Source: Candidatus Cryptobacteroides faecavium (GTDB lineage: Bacteria > Bacteroidota > Bacteroidia > Bacteroidales > UBA932). Taken from it: a DNA stretch of 39,253 nucleotides. This document shows positions 32,982 through 39,253 of the stretch, piece after piece. Both the position numbers and the translations under genes were made by a program. The notes beneath the pieces are model-generated. The model had not been told where the DNA came from. It made no database searches and saw nothing but the letters and a program-made list of their open reading frames with translations. Where the stretch lies: contig JADIMB010000003.1 in the NCBI GenBank assembly GCA_017694995.1, positions 1 to 39,253 on the forward strand, read 5' to 3'. Each line of letters opens with the position of its first letter. The stretch's first letter is position 1.

Positions 32982-34418
32982 ATGGGAACCAATACATTAT
33001 CCGACCTTTTTGCTGCCCGTTTCGGGGCAGTCCCAGATTCTGTCGTCCCTCTTCCGGTGTCCGGGAGCCACCGGCAATATTTCCGACTCTCTGGCGGCGG
33101 GACGGGGGCGATAGGGGTCATCGGGACCGACCGCCGGGAGAACAGCGCGTTCTGTACAATGGCTGGGCATTTCCGCTCAAAAGGGATCAATGTGCCTGAA
33201 ATATACGGCATCAGCGGGGACGTGATGTGCTACCTCCAGGAGGATCTCGGGGATGTCTCCCTGTTTGACTATGTCTCCCGCGGAAGAAAGGAGGGGAGCT
33301 ACAGCCCGGAGGACAGGAAGATGCTTCTGGAGACTGTCGCAGGCCTTCCGAAGCTGCAGTTTGAAGGTGCGGAAGGCCTGGATTTCGGGGTGTGCTTCCA
33401 CTCAGGGGCCTTTGACGGAAGGATGGTGATGTTCGACCTCAACTATTTCAAGTACTGCTTCCTCAAGACAGCAGGCATAGACTTCGACGAGATACGGCTG
33501 CAGCAGGATTTCGAGAGCCTCCGGGATGACATAGCCGCAGTCCCTTCAGATGTGTTCATGTCCAGGGACTTCCAGTCAAGGAATGTAATGGTAAAGGACG
33601 GAAAGCCGTACTATATTGATTTCCAGGGCGGGATGAAAGGCCCTATGTATTATGACCTGGCATCTTTCATATGGCAGGCCAGGGCCAGATACCCTCAGGG
33701 GCTCAGGCGCGATATGATAAAGGCATACCTGGATGCACTGTCTGTTTACAGGCGGCCGGACCCGGTGGATTTCCATGAGAAACTGCGCCTTTTCGTGCTG
33801 GTGCGCACACTCCAGGTGCTGGGCGCATACGGGTTCAGGGGCTATTTTGAGAAAAAGGAGCATTTCCTGAAAAGCATCCCTGCGGCGGTGGAGAATATCA
33901 GGGGGCTTCTGTCTGCCCCGCTGGATTCCTATCCTTATCTCGGACGTGTCCTGGGCGGGATAGTGGCCGCATTTGACAGGGGGGAGCTGAAGTATCTTCC
34001 GGAGGAAGAGCCTTCAGCAGGGGAAAAGTGCCTTACTGTCACAGTCTGCAGCTTTTCCTACAAGAAGGGTATACCGGAAGACATTTCTGGCAATGGCGGT
34101 GGATATGTCTTTGACTGCCGGTCCATCCATAACCCGGGACGCTATCCTCAGTACAGGTCTCTCACCGGGAAAGACGCTGCCGTGGCGAAGTTCCTTGAAG
34201 ACGACGGTGAAGTGCTCAGGTTCCTGGACAATGTATATTCCCTGGTGGACACTCATGTGGCCCGTTACCTGGAGCGCGGGTTCACTCATCTGATGGTTTG
34301 TTTCGGATGCACTGGAGGGCAACACCGTTCGGTCTACTGTGCGGAGAAGCTTGCCGGGCATCTGTCTGCGACGCCGGGTGTGAAGGTCAGACTTTTTCAC
34401 AGGGAGGAAAAGAGATGA
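32982..34418 (+). CDS. AmgK-like amino-sugar kinase fused to a RapZ C-terminal domain
   Basis: A protein of 478 residues with two parts. Residues 1 to about 330 are an aminoglycoside-phosphotransferase-fold kinase like AmgK (MurNAc/GlcNAc anomeric kinase): 'PVSGSHRQYFRLSGG' binds nucleotide, 'SRDFQSRNVMV' (Asp196, Asn201) is the catalytic loop, and 'YYIDFQGG' (Asp213) is the metal motif. Residues about 347-476 match the RapZ C-terminal domain: 'TVCSFSYKKGIPED', 'VFDCRSIHNPGRYPQYRSLTG' and 'CFGCTGGQHRSV' (Gly442-Ser450). E. coli RapZ senses glucosamine-6-phosphate. The RapZ N-terminal P-loop half is absent. The start is the ATG at 32982, just past the promoter. It overlaps the next gene in an ATGA junction. 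Confidence 0.88.
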   Translation: MGTNTLSDLFAARFGAVPDSVVPLPVSGSHRQYFRLSGGGTGAIGVIGTDRRENSAFCTMAGHFRSKGINVPEIYGISGDVMCYLQEDLGDVSLFDYVSRGRKEGSYSPEDRKMLLETVAGLPKLQFEGAEGLDFGVCFHSGAFDGRMVMFDLNYFKYCFLKTAGIDFDEIRLQQDFESLRDDIAAVPSDVFMSRDFQSRNVMVKDGKPYYIDFQGGMKGPMYYDLASFIWQARARYPQGLRRDMIKAYLDALSVYRRPDPVDFHEKLRLFVLVRTLQVLGAYGFRGYFEKKEHFLKSIPAAVENIRGLLSAPLDSYPYLGRVLGGIVAAFDRGELKYLPEEEPSAGEKCLTVTVCSFSYKKGIPEDISGNGGGYVFDCRSIHNPGRYPQYRSLTGKDAAVAKFLEDDGEVLRFLDNVYSLVDTHVARYLERGFTHLMVCFGCTGGQHRSVYCAEKLAGHLSATPGVKVRLFHREEKR

Positions 34419-35206
34419 AGGCTCTTATATTCGCGGCAGGGATGGGCACCAGGCTCAGACCTCTGACAGACACTATGCCCAAGGCCCTTGTGCCGGTGTG
34501 CGGCAAGCCGCTCCTGTGGCACGTGATGATGAAGCTGAAGTCCGCCGGAATAACGGAGGTCGTGGTCAATGTCCATCACTTTGCAGACATGGTCGAAGAC
34601 TACCTCAGGTCTGCCGGAGACCTGGGCATGACGGTGCACATCTCCGATGAGCGGGACTTGCTCCGCGAGACAGGCGGTGGGATCATGCATGCGCGCAAGT
34701 ATCTCCAGCCGTCAGATGACGGGGAGGGCAGCGGTAGAGAAAGGCATTTCCTGGTGCACAATGTGGACATACTTTCAGACCTGGACATCGGCTGGTTCGA
34801 GTCCCAGGTCCGTCCGGATGCCCTGGCGACTCTGCTGGTGAGCAGCCGCAAGACAAGCCGCTATCTGCTCTTTGACAGCGACATGAGGCTTGCCGGGTGG
34901 ACCAATGTAGCCACAGGAGAGGTACGTACACCATATCCGGACCTTGATGTGTCATCATGCCGGAAGCTTGCTTTCTCCGGCATCCACATCATCTCCACTT
35001 CCGTCTTCCCGGTTTTCATTCAGGAGGGCTTCGGGGAAAGATTCCCCATAATGGATTTCTATCTCAAGGCAGCGGCCAGCTATCCTGTATATGGTGTCCA
35101 GGCAGAGAATCTGCATATGATAGATGTCGGGAAACCGGATGCCCTGGATGAAGCCGGGCGGTTCGTCCTCTCCAGAATGGGGGATGATGCCTTCCGGGAC
35201 AGTTAA
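34415..35206 (+). CDS. NDP-sugar pyrophosphorylase, probably MurU (MurNAc-1-phosphate uridylyltransferase)
   Basis: A 263-residue nucleotidyltransferase. The signature 'MKALIFAAGMGTRLRPLTDTMPKALVPVCGKP' is at the N-terminus, with 'VVVNVHHFADMV', 'ILSDLDIGWFE' and 'FSGIHIIS' following. By length and context it resembles MurU, which joins UTP and MurNAc-1-phosphate to give UDP-MurNAc and pairs with AmgK. The ATG at 34415 overlaps the upstream stop (ATGA) and has an AGGGAGGA ribosome-binding sequence just before it, so translation is coupled. Substrate assignment is by context; an unrelated NDP-sugar is possible. Confidence 0.85.
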   Translation: MKALIFAAGMGTRLRPLTDTMPKALVPVCGKPLLWHVMMKLKSAGITEVVVNVHHFADMVEDYLRSAGDLGMTVHISDERDLLRETGGGIMHARKYLQPSDDGEGSGRERHFLVHNVDILSDLDIGWFESQVRPDALATLLVSSRKTSRYLLFDSDMRLAGWTNVATGEVRTPYPDLDVSSCRKLAFSGIHIISTSVFPVFIQEGFGERFPIMDFYLKAAASYPVYGVQAENLHMIDVGKPDALDEAGRFVLSRMGDDAFRDS

Positions 35207-36456
35207 CGGAAAGTCAATGTGAACACTGTGCCGGAGCTGTCGCTTCTGGATAGCCTCAGGCTTCCGTTGTGCAGTCTCATGATCTGTCTCGAGATGCTGA
35301 GCCCGATGCCTGTCCCGGAAGGCTTGGTGGTGAAGAACGGCACGAATATCTCCTCCTGGCTTTCCTTGCTGATGGGATGCCCGTTGTTGCACACGTCCAC
35401 CACTATGCTTTCCATGCTGTCTATCCACGCCGTTACATCCACTCGGTCCGCCCCTGCCTGGATAGCGTTCTTGGCCAGGTTCACAAGTATCTGCGAGATC
35501 TGGTCTTCGTCCGCGTACAGAAGTATGTCCTCGTCTTTCTCCTGATAGCTCAATACGGCTCCGGCCTGCGCGAACTGCTCTGCTGTGAGCTTCTGCACAC
35601 TGCCTATGAGATCCTTGAGGAAGAACGCTTTCCTCGAAGGTGCGGCGATATGGGTGAGGTCCCTGTATGAGTTGACGAACTTTATCAGGCCTTTGGAGGA
35701 AGAGGCTATTGTCTCCAGCCCGGCCTTGATGTCCGGGCCCTGGACTGGCACTCCTGCCGGGGATTCTGTGCCCTTCCCGTCCGTCTCTTCCATATACCTG
35801 GCAAGCGCGTCGCTCAGGGATGCGATAGGGGTGACGGTATTCATGATTTCGTGCGTAAGCACCCGTATGAGACGGGTCCATGACTCTGCCTCGTTCTCCT
35901 CGATGTCGCTGCTTATGTCATTGAACGCCACTATCTTCACATTCTTCCCTCTGATCAGCGCGGAGGATGCTGTGATAGACAGGGTTATGCGTGAGGACTC
36001 GTTGTAGTATCCGGCTCTTTCCTCCACGCCCTCGGCCACTTTCCTGAAAGCGTCGGCAAGCGGTTCGCTTATCCTTCTGAGCTGCCTTATGCTGCTGAAT
36101 GTCGCCATGCCGAGCACCTGCAGGGCCTTGGCGTTGCAGTAGTTGACCCTTTCTCCGTCCTCGTCTATCACCACGATGCCTGTCTGCACATGGTCCAGCA
36201 TCTGCCCGTAGTATCTTTCCTGCTGCCTGATCTCGTCCTTCTCTTTCTCGAAGATGTTCCTGAGCCTGTTGAGTGTCCTGTTGAGCCTGCGGTCCACCAG
36301 TGTCTCTTCGCGGAAACGGAAATTTGTCTCTTTGTCCTCAAGGGCGTCGAGCATATAGTTCACCTTTCTGCGTGTCCTCCCTGAGAAGATTATCCCTGCT
36401 GCGATGACTGTGAGGATGACGGAACCTGCCAATATGAGTATGTATCCTGTTTCCAC
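35203..36456 (-). CDS. Sensor histidine kinase (NtrB/NtrY-like)
   Basis: A 417-residue kinase: one N-terminal membrane segment (about 5-24), a coiled linker, a PAS-like domain (about 82-185), a dimerisation helix with the phosphorylated His202 in 'LTHEIMNTVTP', and a HATPase domain with the N box 'NLAKNAIQAG', the G1-type 'VCNNGHPI' and 'GTGIGLSISRQIM'. It should phosphorylate the NtrC-type regulator encoded just upstream (20-bp gap). With one membrane pass and no periplasmic domain it probably senses a cytosolic or membrane signal. Its last 4 bp overlap the murU-like gene tail to tail. Confidence 0.93.
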   Translation of the reverse strand: METGYILILAGSVILTVIAAGIIFSGRTRRKVNYMLDALEDKETNFRFREETLVDRRLNRTLNRLRNIFEKEKDEIRQQERYYGQMLDHVQTGIVVIDEDGERVNYCNAKALQVLGMATFSSIRQLRRISEPLADAFRKVAEGVEERAGYYNESSRITLSITASSALIRGKNVKIVAFNDISSDIEENEAESWTRLIRVLTHEIMNTVTPIASLSDALARYMEETDGKGTESPAGVPVQGPDIKAGLETIASSSKGLIKFVNSYRDLTHIAAPSRKAFFLKDLIGSVQKLTAEQFAQAGAVLSYQEKDEDILLYADEDQISQILVNLAKNAIQAGADRVDVTAWIDSMESIVVDVCNNGHPISKESQEEIFVPFFTTKPSGTGIGLSISRQIMRLHNGSLRLSRSDSSGTVFTLTFR

Positions 36457-36476
36457 GATAGGGTGATGCTGTCTTG

Positions 36477-37868
36477 TCAGATGTTGTATTTCTTGAGTTT
36501 GTTGTATAAGGTAGGCCGGCTGATGTCCAGGGCCTTGGCTACCATGGAAAGGTTCCCGTTGTACTTGCTCATGGCGGAGCGGATGGCCTTTTCCTCTATC
36601 ATCTCCAGGGTGTCTTCCCCCTCTCCATGCCCGGGCTCTCTGCCTGGCATCTCTTCCTGCACTGTGTCCGTGGCCGGCATGCCGATGGACTCCGCTGTCT
36701 GGAAATCCTTTCTGGTGAGCTCTTCCCCTTCAGACATTATCACTGCCTTTTCCATGCAGTTCTGGAGTTCCCGGATGTTTCCCTTCCACTGGCACTGGAG
36801 CAGCCATCCGGATGCTTCCTTGCTGACAGAGCGGGCTTTCCTTCCGTACTGGCTTGCGAATTTGCCGAGGAACATTTCGGCCAGGGGCAGGATCTCATCT
36901 TTCCTTTCCCTCAGAGGCGGGAGCTGAATGTGCACAGTATTGATCCTGTAGAAAAGGTCCTCGCGGAACCTTCCTTCCTTCACCATCTGGGCGAGGTCCA
37001 TGTTCGTCGCGCAGACAAGCCTTATGTTTACAGGGATTGTGCGGGTGTCGCCGACCCTGGTGACAGTCCTGCTCTGCAGGGCCCTCAGCAGTTTAGACTG
37101 CAGGTGCAGAGGGACATTCCCAATCTCGTCCAGGAAAAGTGTGCCTCCCTGCGCCTGCTCGAACTTGCCCGGCACATCCGCTTTCGCATCCGTGAACGCA
37201 CCTTTCGCGTGGCCGAAAAGCTCGCTTTCGAACAGCGATTCAGGCACGGCGCCCAGGTCCACGCTCACCATAGGCATCCCGCTGCGCGGTGACATCCTGT
37301 GTATCTCCCTGGCCAGCACATCCTTCCCTGTGCCGTTCTCTCCTGTGATAAGGACGGACGCGTCTGTGGGGGCTATTTTCTCTACAGTCTTCCTGATGCC
37401 GGCCATCCCTGGGCTGCCTCCCCAGTACATCACGCCACTGTCTGCGTTCCCGGCCCTGTTTTTCGTGTCAGCCTCTGCCCTGTGCCTCTGGCATGCGTCC
37501 TGCAGGACCTTGATGAGCTTGTCATTCTCCCACGGCTTGACAATGAAGTCGGCCGCCCCGCGTTTCATCCCTTCCACAGCCAGGGCAATGTCGGCATACG
37601 CGGTGAACAGGACGACCTGGATGTCGGGGAACCTGGCTTTGAGCTCAGAGAGCCAATAGAGGCCTTCGTTGCCGGTGTTTATGTCCCTGTGGAAATTCAT
37701 GTCCAGCAGTACGGCGTCCGGCCTGAAGGATTCTGTCTTCGATATGAGTTCATTCGGTGATGGAATGATTTCCACCTTGCCGAAATGCATGGGCAGCAGG
37801 ATATTGAGAGCCGACCTGATTCCGGCGTTGTCATCCACCACCAGTATTTTCCATTTGTTTGCAGGCAT
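36477..37868 (-). CDS. Sigma-54-dependent NtrC-family response regulator
   Basis: A 463-residue regulator: a receiver domain (about 5-125) with the acidic pair Asp12-Asp13 and phosphoacceptor Asp56, an AAA+ domain (about 150-380) with Walker A 'GENGTGKD' (176-183) and Walker B 'GGTLFLDE' (241-248), and a C-terminal Fis-type helix-turn-helix ('MVAKALDISRPTLYNKLKKYNI'). The sigma-54 contact loop reads 'GAFTDA' rather than 'GAFTGA', a variant of the conserved motif. The ATG at 37868 is used because earlier in-frame starts add 16 residues unrelated to receivers. The histidine kinase follows and is its probable partner. Confidence 0.94.
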   Translation of the reverse strand: MPANKWKILVVDDNAGIRSALNILLPMHFGKVEIIPSPNELISKTESFRPDAVLLDMNFHRDINTGNEGLYWLSELKARFPDIQVVLFTAYADIALAVEGMKRGAADFIVKPWENDKLIKVLQDACQRHRAEADTKNRAGNADSGVMYWGGSPGMAGIRKTVEKIAPTDASVLITGENGTGKDVLAREIHRMSPRSGMPMVSVDLGAVPESLFESELFGHAKGAFTDAKADVPGKFEQAQGGTLFLDEIGNVPLHLQSKLLRALQSRTVTRVGDTRTIPVNIRLVCATNMDLAQMVKEGRFREDLFYRINTVHIQLPPLRERKDEILPLAEMFLGKFASQYGRKARSVSKEASGWLLQCQWKGNIRELQNCMEKAVIMSEGEELTRKDFQTAESIGMPATDTVQEEMPGREPGHGEGEDTLEMIEEKAIRSAMSKYNGNLSMVAKALDISRPTLYNKLKKYNI

Positions 37869-37913
37869 TTTTCCAATATTTTCCCATGCTTCCTGCATGG
37901 AGCGCAACATCTG

Positions 37914-37921
37914 CAAATTTA
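37914..37921 (-). promoter_or_regulatory. -7 box before the NtrC-type regulator
   Basis: TAAATTTG on the minus strand, a full TANNTTTG match, lies 45 bp before the ATG at 37868. It touches the left arm of a 10-bp inverted repeat at 37921-37968, so binding at that repeat could affect transcription here. No -33 box is visible. Confidence 0.45.
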
Positions 37922-37968
37922 AGAAACTGTCTTGAAATTTATATTAGAAATTTTTAAAACAGTTTCTT
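37921..37968. repeat. 10-bp inverted repeat upstream of the regulator gene
   Basis: AAGAAACTGT (37921-37930) and ACAGTTTCTT (37959-37968) are perfect complements separated by 28 bp of AT-rich DNA. The left arm touches the -7 box of the regulator gene. It could be an operator or enhancer half-site pair for the regulator, or a hairpin. Confidence 0.5.
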
Positions 37969-37973
37969 GTCTT

Positions 37974-38090
37974 GAAAATCAATGTTTTATCCACCATCCC
38001 GCCGGGGTCCTGTCGCAGGCCTCAGGCCTGCTCTTTAATAGGTAATTCGATGAATTTAATTCATCGAATTCACATTGTTTTAAGATTTTC
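37974..38090. repeat. Nested inverted-repeat element of about 117 bp
   Basis: Outer arms GAAAATC (37974-37980) and GATTTTC (38084-38090), with inner CAATGT (37980-37985) and ACATTG (38072-38077), enclose two near-perfect dyads. They are GCAGGCCT-C-AGGCCTGC (38015-38031) and a 13+1+13 palindrome with arms AATTCGATGAATT and AATTCATCGAATT (38044-38070). The whole folds as a multi-branched structure. It has no coding frame of note. Transcript, repeat family and function are unknown. Confidence 0.45.
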
Positions 38091-38098
38091 TGCAAACC

Positions 38099-38629
38099 GT
38101 GGCTGCCGCATGCCGGAAAAATGCCTATCTTTGGACTGCCTGGTTTTCAGGCAGGCATATCAAGCAATCGCAAGATACGGACAGCAGGGTCTCTCCGTTG
38201 TATTTCGGACCGAATGCGCTGCCGGTCCCTGAAATGCTGGACGGCAAAGTGTACGAACGGCTTCATACGGAGATTGCATTTGATCTGCATATGGGCTATC
38301 ATGGCGACCTGACGGAAACGGTGTTTGCCAAATTGAATATTCCCCTTTTCTCTTCACGGGTGAATCTGTCATTATGGATGCCGGTGGTGGAGTTCTATTC
38401 AAACACTGCGGAATCATTGGCATGGCAGGATCCTCAGGTGCGGAGCCTCAAGGGGACTGCGATTGGAAAACTCTACATCTCAACGGATATACAGCTGCTG
38501 AGGCAGACACGGACAAGACCGGATATTGTCGTCAGGGCCGCAATCGTGACGGCATCGGAGGACACAGAGAAATACGCGAGATTCTTTTGGGCGAATAGTA
38601 CTCTTTTAGTACACCTCAACAAAAATTAA
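38099..38629 (+). pseudogene. Truncated outer-membrane-protein-like gene
   Basis: The frame encodes a segment ('LYFGPNALPVPEMLDGKV' through 'IVVRAAIVTASEDTEKYARFF') that I associate with a Bacteroidales exported protein of unknown function. Intact members have a signal peptide before the 'YFGPN' motif and continue well past 'KYARFF'. Here the upstream part is not a signal peptide, and the C-terminus is replaced by about 14 unrelated residues before the stop. A TATCTTTG box (38127-38134) and a CTGCCTG/CAGGCAG hairpin (38137-38155) lie inside the aberrant 5' part. Both ends look broken, so I call it a remnant. The family match is from memory. Confidence 0.5.
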
Positions 38630-38660
38630 ATCCCTGCTAATCAAACGATTGACAGGGATT
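38629..38660 (+). terminator. Hairpin after the broken gene
   Basis: AATCCCTG (38629-38636) pairs with CAGGGATT (38653-38660) around a 16-nt loop. A T-run does not follow, so it is a weak terminator candidate or a structural remnant. Confidence 0.3.
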
Positions 38661-39012
38661 CTTCGTGCGGTATCCTTACCAAATATCGAACTATCAATTA
38701 TCGTACCATAGCAGATTCCGTGCGTGAATTTATGAACTTTATCAGGTGGTATGAGGAGTTCCACGGAATGAAGCCGTGGGAGTAGATGCCTATGTCATAG
38801 TAAGGTATGACTTCAACGAATAATTATCAGTATGTTTTTAGATTCTAATAGATGCTATTTTGCTGAAAATAAGTTTGTTATGTCCCGGGTGTGGTGGCGT
38901 AATAAAAGGATAACATCTGTTATCCCCCTCTTATTATGCGTATCCTATCAGTAAGTATGATATGTATCTAACAGTTCTGTATGATAATTTTTTGATGTAT
39001 TCAAAAAATCCT
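38661..39012. other. AT-rich, gene-poor stretch with an ORF remnant and hairpins
   Basis: I see no intact gene here. On the plus strand an open frame ending at TAG (38783-38785) encodes about 35 residues, closing 'VREFMNFIRWYEEFHGMKPWE'. It looks like the C-terminal end of a protein whose start is missing, and I cannot identify it. Further right, GGATAAC (38908-38914) and GTTATCC (38919-38925) form a tight hairpin inside an imperfect outer stem (38897-38905 with 38931-38940). These features, and the broken gene to the left, suggest accumulated insertion and deletion scars. Confidence 0.45.
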
Positions 39013-39020
39013 TACCTTTG
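38991..39020 (+). promoter_or_regulatory. Promoter at the right edge
   Basis: TTTG (38991-38994) and TACCTTTG (39013-39020) are separated by 18 bp, close to the Bacteroidota consensus. Transcription would run out of the window to the right. Confidence 0.6.
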
Positions 39021-39253
39021 CGGCGTTATCGCAAGGTAACAGACATATTAGCGAAAGTGTTTTCGTGTCCTTCTATGAGAATGTGGAAGTTTTCTATGCC
39101 AAAGGATTACGGAATGTGCTTGCGCTCGTGCATTGGTTATGCTGTATGCCCTGTTCTGGGGCTGATACTCCATATCGTGCCGAGTGTGGAGTATTTCAGT
39201 AGTTTATTTGGCAAAGGTCTTTCCACAACCTTCATAGGATAAACATTGGAATT
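39021..39253 (+). other. Structured region downstream of the edge promoter: long leader or structured RNA
   Basis: At least four hairpins follow the promoter: CGAAA/TTTCG around 39053-39066, a 7-bp stem of AATGTGC with GTGCATT (including G-U pairs) around 39114-39136, GCCC/GGGGC around 39148-39162, and ATACTCCA (39165-39172) with TGGAGTAT (39187-39194). A frame of 74 codons (39018-39242, best internal ATG 39076) is open through it, but it has no recognisable domain. An untranslated leader of a gene beyond the window is as likely as a small protein. The feature is cut by the window end. Confidence 0.35.

Noticed and set aside
34955..35881. 308-residue open frame on the minus strand across the murU-like and kinase genes
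   Set aside because: It overlaps two well-supported genes in another frame, and its Arg/Gly/His-rich composition is typical of a shadow frame.
38015..38155. Closely spaced inverted repeats considered as a CRISPR array
   Set aside because: The repeats differ from one another in sequence and are not separated by regular spacers.
39018..39242. 74-residue open frame at the right edge as a gene
   Set aside because: The frame runs through several strong hairpins, has no recognisable domain, and its first codon lies within the promoter box, so it is not called as a gene.

Overview
The window is chromosomal DNA from a member of the Bacteroidales (Bacteroidota); I cannot name the genus. The evidence is the gene families (Porin_10-type outer-membrane porin, an ExbB / small membrane protein / ExbD / ExbD operon, MltF-type transglycosylase, an AmgK-RapZ fusion, a sigma-54 activator with a one-TM kinase) and the promoters. 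TANNTTTG -7 boxes, often with a TTTG or TTG box 18-22 bp upstream, precede many transcription units, which is the primary sigma factor signature of this phylum. The core genes look moderately GC-rich, while both ends are visibly AT-richer and carry accessory or broken DNA.

Layout. 1-945: right end of an integrated element (prophage or ICE), with a DUF6549/spanin-like gene, a candidate small RNA, and the 3' half of a tRNA-Arg(CCU) gene that looks like an attachment-site scar. 1054-7444 (+): ridA, a large anchored protein of unknown function, an acyl-CoA synthetase, dCMP deaminase and a C-terminal-processing protease. 11534-7431 (-): alkaline phosphatase lipoprotein, asnS, udk and a TonB-like protein. 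13964-11654 (-): ExbB, a 4-TM protein and two ExbD proteins. 18952-14089 (-): NUDIX hydrolase, queA, dprA, tatD and asparaginase. 19049-22557 (+): pyrE, an SRPBCC protein, an RsmF-like rRNA methyltransferase and a TPR protein. 23508-22552 (-): BASS-type transporter. 23623-26836 (+): M13 peptidase lipoprotein and a LolE/FtsX-type permease. 32835-26862 (-): pncB, pncA, porin and mltF. 32982-35206 (+): amgK-rapZ fusion and a murU-like nucleotidyltransferase. 37868-35203 (-): NtrC-type regulator and its histidine kinase. 37920-39253: non-housekeeping DNA with stacked inverted repeats, a decayed outer-membrane protein gene and a strongly structured, promoter-led region at the right edge.

How the genes fit together. 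Several neighbours form recognisable modules. PncA and PncB turn nicotinamide into nicotinate mononucleotide. AmgK and MurU turn recovered amino sugars into UDP-MurNAc, bypassing de novo synthesis; fusion of the kinase to a RapZ-type C-terminal domain suggests that recycling is coupled to amino-sugar sensing. ExbB/ExbD and the TonB-like protein are parts of an energised outer-membrane import system, though encoded in separate operons. Much of the rest is envelope-related (porin, lytic transglycosylase, CtpA-like protease, M13 peptidase, lipoprotein phosphatase).

The best leads are the AmgK-RapZ/MurU pair, the nested inverted-repeat element upstream of the NtrC regulator, the structured region at the right edge, and the tRNA-Arg attachment scar with its adjacent candidate small RNA.
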